Positions 1 through 9,362 of a DNA stretch of 64,000 bases are shown here, piece after piece. This DNA comes from UBA1127 sp965116355 (lineage in GTDB: Bacteria; Chloroflexota; Dehalococcoidia; Lucifugimonadales; UBA1127), in assembly GCA_965116355.1 (NCBI GenBank), contig OZ220679.1:62001-126000 (forward strand). Direction: 5' to 3'. A program made the translations under genes and the position numbers. Within the stretch, counting starts at the first letter, position 1. Every line of letters starts with the position of its first letter. The notes below the pieces were generated by a model, which was given only the letters and a program-made list of their open reading frames with translations, did no database searches and was not told the DNA's origin.

Positions 1-813
1 CATTGTGAGGCGGTAGCACTCGCCCAACCCACGCACCTCCCACCCCTCCGGGATGTCGCCGAGGGGGGAGGGGACGAGGGTGTCAGGGAAGAGGTGGTAG
101 TGCTCGGCCAGGAGGCCGGGGAGGGACTCGCCGGGGCGCCAGCGGCCCTCCATCTTCGCGCGGACCGGCTCGAAGTCGACGAACCAGGAGCGAAAGAGGG
201 CGCGGGCCATCGCCTCCAGGGTCTCGGACATGCGGCGATTGATCTCGATCTTGTCGTCCAGCGAGCCCAGCACGTGCGCGATGGCGCGCTGCTCTGGGAG
301 GGGTGGGAGGGGGATTTCAACGGTCCTCAAGTCACGGAGATTGATGACTTGTTGGACAGAACCTAATGAATGACCACCAAGAGAGGCTTGGCCAAGTGGC
401 GCCGACAAGAAGTACTTTACATACTGTGTGTCAACGCCTTTACCTAAGCGGACCAAAGCTACTTGTCTCGCCAAATTTGCGCCTGCGAGTGTTTCAGGAA
501 CTATCGCTACTTGGCCGGGATTCCCTACTAACGACACCAAGAGCTCGCCGCCTCGTAAAGTTGTACGACGGTATTGTTGCGATACGTCCACCGTAATGGT
601 GCGAAGTTGTTCTACGGCGATTCTCCCATTGGCAATGTCGCCGCCTCGAACGAACAACACACCATCGGGATCCTCTTGTCCAGGCTTGACGACACCATAG
701 GTTATCGGAGAACTAGGTTCCACGAGTTCACGGAGTGCACTCTTGGGCCATTGAACTAATTCCTGCAGTTTGCCCACTTCTGTATTGTCGGCCATTCTCA
801 GTTCTAACCCCAT
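1..813 (-). CDS. hsdS: Type I restriction-modification specificity subunit HsdS (3' end off window)
   Basis: This is the target-recognition subunit of a type I restriction enzyme; it tells HsdM and HsdR which DNA sequence to bind. I translated the minus strand directly: the frame is open from an ATG at 813 to the window edge (271 codons, incomplete). It carries the conserved HsdS region 'IPLPPLPEQRAIAHVLGSLD' followed by 'DKIEINRRMSETLEAMARAL' and 'FRSWFVDFEPVRAKMEG', the helical spacer typical of HsdS. GGAG lies 4 nt before ATG 813; a second in-frame ATG is at 795. The first target-recognition domain precedes the spacer and the second starts near the edge. It is 96 bp downstream of the mazF-like gene and in the same direction as hsdM. 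HsdR is not in the window and may lie to the left. Confidence 0.9.
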   Translation of the reverse strand, partial: MGLELRMADNTEVGKLQELVQWPKSALRELVEPSSPITYGVVKPGQEDPDGVLFVRGGDIANGRIAVEQLRTITVDVSQQYRRTTLRGGELLVSLVGNPGQVAIVPETLAGANLARQVALVRLGKGVDTQYVKYFLSAPLGQASLGGHSLGSVQQVINLRDLRTVEIPLPPLPEQRAIAHVLGSLDDKIEINRRMSETLEAMARALFRSWFVDFEPVRAKMEGRWRPGESLPGLLAEHYHLFPDTLVPSPLGDIPEGWEVRGLGECYRLTM

Positions 814-909
814 GTCACTCCCCAAACCTATGCTTGGAGAGGTCTTTCGCAATGGCAACGTGAAGGCTGGCGGCCCCGGCCTTTTGTCGGTGCCTCCCAT
901 TCACAGCCG

Positions 910-1242
910 CTATTCAGTGTACATTTCGCCGATGATGCGGCGCAGGCTTGCGGCTTCAGCGGCGGAGAGACGGGCGATGCGGCGTCCGAGACGCTGCTTG
1001 CTGATGGTGCGGATCTGGTCGACGGCGATCTCCGCGTCCTGCCCCGCGCATCGCACCTGGAGGCGGCCCCGCCAGCGCGGGTGCAGGCTGGACGTGAGCG
1101 GACAGATCACCACAGTGTCCAGGTGCCGGTTCATCTCATCCCGGCTAACGACGACAACGGGCCTGACCTTGCGAATCTCGCTGCCCACTGCCGGGTTGAG
1201 GTCCGCGATGTAGACAGCATAGCGCCTGGGGAAAACGGCCAT
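910..1242 (-). CDS. MazF/PemK-family endoribonuclease toxin
   Basis: 110-residue protein of the MazF/PemK (CcdB-fold) toxin family, which cleaves RNA. Visible family features are the N-terminal 'RRYAVYIADLNPAVGSEI' strand pair, the 'KVRPVVVVSRDEMN' segment, 'TVVICPLTSS' and a C-terminal 'DQIRTISKQRLGRRIARL' helix, which together match MazF across its whole length. Its start overlaps the antitoxin stop by one base (TGATG at 1240-1244), so translation is coupled. The pair sits between hsdM and hsdS on the same strand, an unusual place. The family call is firm; the target sequence cannot be predicted. Confidence 0.9.
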   Translation of the reverse strand: MAVFPRRYAVYIADLNPAVGSEIRKVRPVVVVSRDEMNRHLDTVVICPLTSSLHPRWRGRLQVRCAGQDAEIAVDQIRTISKQRLGRRIARLSAAEAASLRRIIGEMYTE

Positions 1243-1496
1243 CAGTCGAGGCCGTCGGCAATGGCGGAGTCGAAGTCGCTCCAGTCCTCGGGCTCTGCGG
1301 CCATGGCGCGGTAGGTCTCCTCCCAGGACAGGCGCTGCGTCTCCCCGCCCCGCAGGACCACGCCCTCTTCCCGCTCTTCCAGGGTCAACCGGTCGTTCCA
1401 GCCGTACTTGTCCAACAGCTCCTTGGCAAGGCGGATGCCCTTGGAGTTGCCGACGGAGATCAGCTTGACTTCCCTGATGTGCGGCGCCTGGCTCAT
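1242..1496 (-). CDS. MazE-like AbrB-fold antitoxin
   Basis: 84-residue antitoxin with a SpoVT/AbrB swapped-hairpin DNA-binding domain: 'REVKLISVGNSKGIRLAKEL' (residues about 8-27) is the diagnostic strand-loop-strand, followed by 'LEEREEGVVLRG'. The acidic C-terminus (about residues 60-84, rich in E, D and W) would bind the toxin. I chose ATG 1496 because GGAGG lies 8 nt upstream; the frame stays open further upstream but that extension reads as antisense of hsdM. Expected to autoregulate its own promoter with the toxin, but it may also be co-transcribed with hsdM, which ends 82 bp upstream. Confidence 0.88.
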   Translation of the reverse strand: MSQAPHIREVKLISVGNSKGIRLAKELLDKYGWNDRLTLEEREEGVVLRGGETQRLSWEETYRAMAAEPEDWSDFDSAIADGLD

Positions 1497-1578
1497 GCTC
1501 TTCGCCTCCGATATGTGCAACCGAGTGTAATTATCGTAATTACTTGTCGGCGCGTGTGTCAATGTTCCCTGAACGCGA

Positions 1579-3156
1579 TCACTCTCCGAATCCCAGTTTG
1601 GCCAGGTTCTCCGCGATGGCGTCGTCGAGACGGGCGGCCTCGGCCTGCTGCTCGCGCCACTGGGAAGCGAGGCGCGCCATCTTCTCCTCAAAGGGCTCGC
1701 CGTCGTCCTCCTGCGGCGCGGCGCCCACGTAGCGGCCCGGGGTGAGCACATGGCCGTGGCCTCGGATCTCCGCCATCGTCGCGCTCTTGCAGAAGCCGAG
1801 GACGTCGGCATAGTCGGGCTCGCCGCCGTCGCGCCATGCGTGGTACGTCGCGGCGACGTGGGCGATGTCCTCGGCGGAGAGATCTCGGCGCGTCCGATCG
1901 ATCATGTGCCCTAGCTTGCGGGCGTCGATGAACAGCGTCTCGCCGGAGCGAGCGCGGCGCTCGCCGTTGCGCCGGCCCTTCGACAAGAACCACAAACAGG
2001 CTGGGATCTGTGTGGAGCGGAAGAGCTGGCCCGGCAGCGCGATGATGCAGTCGACCAGGTCCGCCTCGATGATGCTCTTGCGAATATCACCCTCGCCGGA
2101 CTGATTCGACGACATGGAGCCGTTGGCCAGCACGAAGCCCGCGACGCCCCTCGGCGCAAGGTGGTGCAGGAAGTGCTGCACCCACGCGAAGTTGGCGTTA
2201 CCCACCGGCGGCACGCCGAACTCCCAGCGGCGGTCGCTGCGCAGCCGCTCACCGCCCCAGTCGGAGACGTTGAAGGGCGGATTGGCCAGAATGAAGTCGG
2301 CGCGCAGGTCCGGGTGGCGGTCGTTGTGGAAGCTGTCGCCGTGGGCAATCTGCCCCTCAATGCCCCGGATTGCCAGGTTCATCTTGGCCAGCCGCCAGGT
2401 GGTGTAGTTGGACTCTTGGCCGTAGATTGAAAGGTCTCGGCGGGCGCGGCCGCTGTTGCCATTGCCCGTGGCGTGGGCTTGGATGAACTCCATTGACTGC
2501 ACGAACATGCCCGACGACCCGCAGCACGGGTCGTACACGCGCCCCTGGTACGGCTCCAGCATCTCGACGAGGAGCCGAACGACGGAGCGCGGGGTGTAGA
2601 ACTCGCCGCCCTTGCGTCCCTCGGCCAGCGCGAACTGCTCCAGAAAGTATTCGTAGACGCGACCGAGGACGTCGGTGGCGCGAGCCTCCGCGCCGCCGAC
2701 CTGGATGTTGCTGACCAGATCCACGACGCGGCCCAACCGCTCTTTGTCCAGGGCAGGGCGTGCATAATCCTTCGGCAGCACGTCCTTCAGCGCCTCGTTC
2801 TCCCGCTCGACGGCAACCATAGCGGCGTCGACGGCCTCTCCGATTGTTGGCTGCCGCGCGTGGGCCTGGATGTTGGGCCACCGCGCCTCTCCAGGCACCC
2901 AGAAGACCTCCTGGGCACGGTACTCGTCCGGGTCCTCAGGGTCGGCGCCTTGGGCTTGCTCAGCCACAAGCCGCGCGTGCGCCTCCTCGAAGGCGTCCGA
3001 GATGTACTTCAGGAAGACGAGACCAAGCACGACGTGCTTGTACTCGGCCGCGTCCATGCTCCCGCGAAGGGCGTCGGCCATGCGCCAGAGCTGCGCCTCG
3101 GGTGCGGCGTCGGCTGGAGGCGGGGCTGCGTTCTTGGGTCGGCGGGTGGTGGTCAT
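1579..3156 (-). CDS. hsdM: Type I restriction-modification DNA adenine methyltransferase HsdM
   Basis: 525-residue modification subunit that transfers a methyl group from SAM to adenine-N6 in the target chosen by HsdS. An N-terminal HsdM helical domain (about residues 20-150, 'LWRMADALRGSMDAAEYKHV') precedes the methyltransferase core with 'GEFYTPRSVVRLLVEML', SAM motif I 'VYDPCCGSSGMFVQSM' and catalytic motif IV 'NPPFN'. Length is normal for the family. AGGAG lies 9 nt before ATG 3156. It is the first gene of the minus-strand group hsdM-mazE-mazF-hsdS. Confidence 0.95.
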   Translation of the reverse strand: MTTTRRPKNAAPPPADAAPEAQLWRMADALRGSMDAAEYKHVVLGLVFLKYISDAFEEAHARLVAEQAQGADPEDPDEYRAQEVFWVPGEARWPNIQAHARQPTIGEAVDAAMVAVERENEALKDVLPKDYARPALDKERLGRVVDLVSNIQVGGAEARATDVLGRVYEYFLEQFALAEGRKGGEFYTPRSVVRLLVEMLEPYQGRVYDPCCGSSGMFVQSMEFIQAHATGNGNSGRARRDLSIYGQESNYTTWRLAKMNLAIRGIEGQIAHGDSFHNDRHPDLRADFILANPPFNVSDWGGERLRSDRRWEFGVPPVGNANFAWVQHFLHHLAPRGVAGFVLANGSMSSNQSGEGDIRKSIIEADLVDCIIALPGQLFRSTQIPACLWFLSKGRRNGERRARSGETLFIDARKLGHMIDRTRRDLSAEDIAHVAATYHAWRDGGEPDYADVLGFCKSATMAEIRGHGHVLTPGRYVGAAPQEDDGEPFEEKMARLASQWREQQAEAARLDDAIAENLAKLGFGE

Positions 3157-3189
3157 GTGGGTGTGCTCCTGTCAGCAAGTGAGGTCAAC

Positions 3190-3390
3190 TCATGACTCTT
3201 CAGGACGAGCATTCTTTCCTCCCGGGCCATATCCGTGTGCAACCAGGAAGGCAGCTGTATTTCCGTATACCACCCTCATGACAAACCAAAGCGCACGACT
3301 GTCATCCCCTGAAGCGAAATGGCCTTCGGTGGATTTGCCGCAGCCACAATAGCACTCGCGGGTTCGTGGTGGTTCAGTATGCGGTGACAT
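3190..3390 (-). CDS. Small CGCG-motif protein, unknown function
   Basis: 66-residue protein I cannot assign to a characterised family. It has a 'CYCGCGKSTEGHFASGDDSR' segment (three cysteines, with Gly-Asp-Asp where related proteins often have Gly-His-Asp) and a C-terminal 'VAHGYGPGG'. This layout resembles small conserved hypothetical proteins seen in many actinobacterial and Chloroflexota genomes. I prefer ATG 3390 over the in-frame ATG 3408 because GGGAGG sits 6 nt upstream of it. It is just upstream of hsdM on the same strand (33 bp), so it may be the first gene of that operon. Confidence 0.6.
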   Translation of the reverse strand: MSPHTEPPRTRECYCGCGKSTEGHFASGDDSRALWFVMRVVYGNTAAFLVAHGYGPGGKNARPEES

Positions 3391-3775
3391 GCCTCCCCTC
3401 CCAGACACAACGTGGTTTGCTGAATTCTAGCTGCCTCACCGCATTGAAGGAAGGCATGACGCTCTGGTGCACCATCTTACCAAGTCGTTGCATGATGCGC
3501 TTGGTGGATTCTTGCTGATCTTGTGATCTCTGTCCTACGCAAGTGCCAAGTCATTGGCCACTTGCCGCTGCCTCTGTCAGCGAGATTCGCTTATTCCACC
3601 AAAGCCCCTCTTTAGTACACCCGCTCCGCTTTCGGTCCTGATCCGTAGCTGAAAACGGACTGTCTTCCAGACGCCCTCTCCGCCACACTCTTTCCTTCAC
3701 TCGCCACGCCGCGTTCCTCCGTCAGTTTCCAGGAGTTTCGACACGCCGCGGCGCTGCGCGCGTACCTCAGGGCGC
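3391..3775. other. Intergenic region, no supported gene
   Basis: 385 bp between the small CGCG protein and the end of the DUF58 operon. Less GC-rich than its neighbours. Open frames here show no recognisable motif and no ribosome binding site. It probably holds the promoter for the restriction-modification group and the 3' end of the MoxR operon; no clear terminator hairpin was seen. Confidence 0.5.
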
Positions 3776-4477
3776 TCAGGAGTCGCGAGGTGGTGTGACC
3801 TCGGCGGTGGAGGCTTTGCGCCAGAGCAGGAGCACGAGGGCTAGGAGGGCGCCCGCGACGCCACCCACGGCGCCGACGGTCCACGTCGAGTCCGCCAGGC
3901 CGGTGTTGTAGCGGCCGAAGATGGTTGCGAGCAGGACAGCGCCGAGGGCAAGGGTCAGGGCGGCGGCTACCAGACCCACTAGCAGCAGCGCCTCAAAGGT
4001 GAGCGTCCGTCGCCGGTCATCGTCGGCTACGCCCCGCGACGCCAGTCGAGCGTCGAGGGCGCGGAGCGCCATCAAACGGTGGAGGGTCACCAGCCCCGCG
4101 AGGCTCGTAAGCAGCAGGGCGGCGTCTCGCAGCAGGACGCGGTCGCCCACCAGGTATGCTTCCACGCCGGCAAGCTCGTACCACGTCAACTCGTTATGGC
4201 CCCACAGGGGCACGCCGTGCGGCAGGGCGACGAGCGCGGCCACAATCCAGAACGCGATCTGCGCGTGGCTCAGCACCCGCAGCGTCCAATAGACTGCCAC
4301 GAGAAGAGCGAGAACCGCCAGCGCCTCCAGCGAGAAGAGGCGGTCGACGAGAGCCTCGATCCTGTTCTCCCACGCCGACTCGGGCAAGCCGAACGCCAGA
4401 AAGCCGTCGCGGATGACGAGGGCCGTCAGGACCAGCAGGCCCGCCAGCAGCAGCGTCTCGATGGCAGTGAGCTTCAC
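3776..4477 (-). CDS. Polytopic membrane protein of the MoxR/DUF58 operon, unknown function
   Basis: 233-residue integral membrane protein with about six or seven hydrophobic segments (near residues 8-26, 48-66, 73-92, 117-135, 164-190 and 203-222) and an Arg-rich cytoplasmic loop around 140-160. No catalytic motif is visible. It is the last gene of the five-gene operon, 21 bp after the DUF58 gene, so it probably serves the same envelope or metal-chelatase-like process. I do not recognise a named family. Confidence 0.75.
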   Translation of the reverse strand: MKLTAIETLLLAGLLVLTALVIRDGFLAFGLPESAWENRIEALVDRLFSLEALAVLALLVAVYWTLRVLSHAQIAFWIVAALVALPHGVPLWGHNELTWYELAGVEAYLVGDRVLLRDAALLLTSLAGLVTLHRLMALRALDARLASRGVADDDRRRTLTFEALLLVGLVAAALTLALGAVLLATIFGRYNTGLADSTWTVGAVGGVAGALLALVLLLWRKASTAEVTPPRDS

Positions 4478-4498
4478 GCGGGGCAGCCCTCCCTTCGG

Positions 4499-5823
4499 CT
4501 ATGCGTAGGCCTCGATGTGGCGCACCAGCACGGACGTGAACTCCTCTCGAACGGGCTCCCATTCGATGACCGAGGCGCCCTTGCTCCGCAGCTCGCGGGC
4601 GACGTCGCGCGCCTCCCAGCGGGCGACGCCCAGGCCGGTGTACGCTCGCTCGGCTTCCTGCGGCGCGACGTGCAATACCCGCACGCGCCTTGAAGCGCGC
4701 GACTGGGACTTCAGCGCGATCAACCGCCCGACGGCAGTCTTGAATCGTTCCAGGCTCACCGCGTCCTCGCCGGGGCGGGCGTACTGGACGTCAAGACGCG
4801 TGATGATGAACACGTCGGGGCGGAGGCGGTAGAGGAAGTCCTTGCACCGCTCTACGGACTGCAGGAGGTCCTGCTCGGCAGGACCGGGACGGAGGCCGGC
4901 CAACATATCCATCAGACGGTTGAACTGGCGCTTGCCGGCCTCGGGCGGCAGGAGCTCACCGGAGCCACCCGTGCTGTTGAAGGCGCAGGCTCCGAGGGTG
5001 GAGCCTCGCGAGAGGTAATACTGCGCGAGCGTCCCAGCCGCCTCTACGGTGCTCTCCAGCGGGTTCGCGAGCGGAACGCCGACGTCCATGTGGTTGGCGA
5101 CGTCCAGGAAGATCCACACGGCCCTGCGCGTCTCGGGTTCGAGCTCGTTTACGAGCGGGAGGTTGCCCAGGGTCGCCATGCGCGCGCTGGCCTTCCAGTT
5201 GATGCGCTTGAAGGAGTCGCCGGGCTGGTATTGGCGTATCTCCTTGAACTCGTCCGTGGAGGCGCCCGTATGGGCAAGGTCGTCCTGATACTTGATGAAG
5301 CGGCGGCGGGCACGCACTCGGTTCAGCCGGGTCACGTTGCGAATCCTCGGCACCACTGATAGCTCGAATGGCTCCCCGACGCCGCCCGGCGCGCCCCGAA
5401 TGGCGGCGAAGGGCGGCTGCGACTCCCACCCCGGCGGCGAGAGCTGATAAACGCCGCGCTTTGGGAATCGCACGACGTAGGACACGTCGAAGGACCGGCG
5501 ACCCGGCCACTTCCAGACCACCCGGAAGTTGCTGCCCTCGACGACCTCTGCCTCCGGCGGCAGCCGGTCGTGCACGAAGACGGGGCCTATGCCGGCGCTC
5601 GACGTAACGACGCGGCTCACGGGCAGCGTATCGCCGACCCAGCAGGTGGCCCGCGGGATCTCGCGCCGCACGAGAATGCCGGAGGGCGCCGGCAGCGCCG
5701 TCGACAGCAGCACGCTCAGGAGAAGGAAGATGGCTCCCGTCAGCATCAGGACGTTGCCGAGAGACAGGCCCAGCACCAGCAGGGCAAGGGCCGCGGCCGC
5801 CCAGATGAGATTCGCGGGCTGCG

Positions 5824-5827
<4 letters not shown>
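4499..5827 (-). CDS. DUF58 domain membrane protein
   Basis: 442-residue DUF58 protein. Two N-terminal hydrophobic segments (about residues 5-45, 'AAAALALLVLGLSLGNVLML') anchor it. The diagnostic DUF58 region 'EIRQYQPGDSFKRINWKASA' lies near residue 200, followed by a von Willebrand A-like fold starting 'RAVWIFLDVANHMDVG'; the degenerate MIDAS (D-x-A-x-H) is typical of DUF58. Partners of MoxR ATPases commonly have this domain. The start overlaps the moxR stop in ATGA (5824-5827), so the two are translationally coupled. Confidence 0.92.
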
Positions 5828-6816
<989 letters not shown>

Positions 6817-6884
6817 AGGCGGTGGGCCACCCCTTCATGCAGATTCCGCGGTCAGGCAACCAGGGACTTCGACAGGCTGCCCCG

Positions 6885-9362
6885 TCATGGTCCGACCCCG
6901 CCACGCGCACCGGCCAAGCCCGCCAGCTCGTGGGCCGGGTCGGACTCGCCGAAGAGCATTGCGGCGGCCTCCTCGACGAGACGGAGCCGCTGCGGGCGGT
7001 GGCGAAGGACGCCACCGGGGGAGGGCCAAGGGAGGAAGAAGCGGCGCACCACGGGGTCAGGCCCCTCCAGCAACGGGAACCAACGGTAGATGGCGGTGTG
7101 CGGGTCGCGACCGCTCTGGCAGTGCGCGACCGTGAGGGCGATGGCGATCCGTTCGACGTCCGTGCCGGTCTCGACGAACTGCGCTCCAGCCTCACGTAGG
7201 CCGTCGCCGGTGACGAGCGGCAGACGTCCCCCCTCGCCCGCGAGCGCCTCGTCGAGATGGCGGAGTGCCCGGTTCAGGGCGGAAGCGCGGGCAAGTCGGC
7301 GGAGGCCGCCCTGCCGCATGAACGACGGGAGGCCTCGGGAGAGGGCGGAGGCGCGGAGCGGCCGGCACACGGCGTGCATCGCCTCCTGCGGCGCGCCGTG
7401 CCTGTAGAGCAATCCCATGAGGTACGCCCACAGCTCTCTCCACTCGCCGAAGTCCACGTAGCGCCGTCGCAGCTCAGCGGGAAGCACCGATCGCGGGTCC
7501 GCCTTGTCCTCGAGCACCTGTAGATGGTGGCGCCATCCAGTCCACTCGGGCGCGGGTGCGTCCGGCGACGCGGCGTCTCGCCGGAGCAGGTCCACGACGA
7601 CCAAGAGCGCAAGCGCTAGGAGGACTAGCAGCGTGATGTACTCGTAGAGGGCAGCGAACCAGAGGGCCTCGTAGAGGACGGGGCGGAAGAGGAGGGCATA
7701 GAGGGCTACGAAACTGCCCAGCACCAGGCCGCGTGTCCGGTTGGCGCCGAACCACCGCACCATCGGCGAGAGCGAGGCGTTGGGGAGGGCCGTCGCGACG
7801 GGCCCCGCCACCTGCGCGACGGCGAGCGCGAACATGCCCGCCGCCAGGGAGGCGCCCGCCAGCAGAAACCCATGCCCCATGGGCGAGAGCGTCGTGCCTG
7901 TCAGCCACGCGAGGCCGCCCGCGACGGCGAAGGCAACGGCCGTGAGCGGCGCCTGCGCCCGGCCAAGGTGGCCAGAGCCCGCCTGCCACGGCAGCGTCCA
8001 GGCAAAGGCAAGCGCGGCGGCGAGCATCGCCATGGTGTTTCGATTGTCAAAGAGCAGGTTGAAGTACGGAATGGCATCGCGGCCGTAGGGACGCGTCGAA
8101 GCGTAGTCGAGGAGGGCGGCGTTGGCGACAGGCAGGTGGTCGAGGACCACCCACACGGCCATTCCGGCGGCTGCGGCATAGGCCGTGGAGCCCGCCAAAA
8201 TGAGTGCGCCCGCGAGAGCGGGTGCGAACCTGCCCGTATACGCGCCGGAGGCGTTCACGAGCACGGAACCGGCGTAGGAGACGACGATGGCCATCGTCAG
8301 CAGCGCCATCAGCTGGTCCAACGGGACGCGCAGGAAATAGAACGCGACGCCGTCGTCGGAGAAGAGGACGAACACGGCAGCGAGCAGGGCAAGCCGGCCT
8401 ACAGGAAATCCGAGGGCGGCATCAACAGGCCGCCAGAACACGCCTGCGGCTCGAATGGCAACGAAGGGCAGCAGCACGGCGAAGACCTGCGGGGAGGTCA
8501 ACTGGTCTAGGCTCAGAGTGTACGCAGCCGCCTCCCAGGGCTGGAGGGCAAAGTGGTCCAGCATGACGGACTCGAAGACGGGCGGCAGAGCGGCTATCGC
8601 GCCGAGCGCCATCGCAATCCATGAGGCCTCAGCCACCAGGAGCGCGACACGGAGGTGGTTGAGTAGCCGCCCCGGCTCGGTCACCTCGACGATGCGCCGG
8701 ATGGTCAGGGCGCCGTAAGCGATGCTCATAGCCACGCCGAAGGCCATCCAGAAGCCGAAGCCGTCGACGCCAACGGCGACTTCCAAGATGCCGTCGGGAG
8801 CGAGGAGGACGTACGCCGCCCCCAGCAGCACCAGGCGCGACCAGGGCGGCGTCAGCACGGCGCCGATCGCGGTGCGGGCCTCGGCTAGTGCACGGAGGGC
8901 GGCTACCGGCAAGAGCACGAGGATGTACCAGCCCATTGTGTCGAACGCCCCCAAGTACTGCGGGATTTCGTCAAATACGGGATCCCCGAGCCGTTCCGCG
9001 AGGGCAACGGCCAATGTGGGGACGGAGTCCAGAAGGGAGAGGACAAGGGCAAACCACGCCACGTCCGTCAGCAATTTGCCCGCGTAATGGAGCGCGGTGG
9101 ACGCGCGCAGCGTGCGGCCGGACCGCGTCGGGCCCCAGGTCAGCGACGCGAGGCGGCTGTTGCGCGCCCAGGCAGCAGCCCGTCCCAAGAGCATCAGGAT
9201 AGCCCACATCAAGAGGGGCGGAAAGAGGGAGTCAAGTTCAATCCCGGTCCACCCTGACAGCGGGCTGGACGTCCGCCAAAGAAGGAAGAACCCCGCAACG
9301 AGGGCGGTCGTCGTGAGGATGGCGGCCAGGGGCAGCCTGTGTGTGGCGGCAATGGTCGTCAT
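6885..9362 (-). CDS. Large polytopic membrane protein of the MoxR operon
   Basis: 825-residue protein with many hydrophobic segments across the first about 600 residues (at least twelve, beginning 'LAAILTTTALVAGFFLLW') and a soluble C-terminal domain of about 200 residues with paired Arg/Leu-rich helices. That tail contains 'LRRRYVDFGEWRELWAYLMG', which may be DUF4129-like, but I cannot confirm it. Its ATG overlaps the stop of the giant transglutaminase gene in ATGA (9359-9362). It probably forms the membrane platform for the transglutaminase protein. No enzyme motif was seen; function unknown. Confidence 0.75.
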   Translation of the reverse strand: MTTIAATHRLPLAAILTTTALVAGFFLLWRTSSPLSGWTGIELDSLFPPLLMWAILMLLGRAAAWARNSRLASLTWGPTRSGRTLRASTALHYAGKLLTDVAWFALVLSLLDSVPTLAVALAERLGDPVFDEIPQYLGAFDTMGWYILVLLPVAALRALAEARTAIGAVLTPPWSRLVLLGAAYVLLAPDGILEVAVGVDGFGFWMAFGVAMSIAYGALTIRRIVEVTEPGRLLNHLRVALLVAEASWIAMALGAIAALPPVFESVMLDHFALQPWEAAAYTLSLDQLTSPQVFAVLLPFVAIRAAGVFWRPVDAALGFPVGRLALLAAVFVLFSDDGVAFYFLRVPLDQLMALLTMAIVVSYAGSVLVNASGAYTGRFAPALAGALILAGSTAYAAAAGMAVWVVLDHLPVANAALLDYASTRPYGRDAIPYFNLLFDNRNTMAMLAAALAFAWTLPWQAGSGHLGRAQAPLTAVAFAVAGGLAWLTGTTLSPMGHGFLLAGASLAAGMFALAVAQVAGPVATALPNASLSPMVRWFGANRTRGLVLGSFVALYALLFRPVLYEALWFAALYEYITLLVLLALALLVVVDLLRRDAASPDAPAPEWTGWRHHLQVLEDKADPRSVLPAELRRRYVDFGEWRELWAYLMGLLYRHGAPQEAMHAVCRPLRASALSRGLPSFMRQGGLRRLARASALNRALRHLDEALAGEGGRLPLVTGDGLREAGAQFVETGTDVERIAIALTVAHCQSGRDPHTAIYRWFPLLEGPDPVVRRFFLPWPSPGGVLRHRPQRLRLVEEAAAMLFGESDPAHELAGLAGARGGVGP

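Noticed and set aside
3612..3884. 90-codon minus-strand frame
   Set aside because: No ribosome binding site or motif, and it overlaps the membrane protein gene out of frame.
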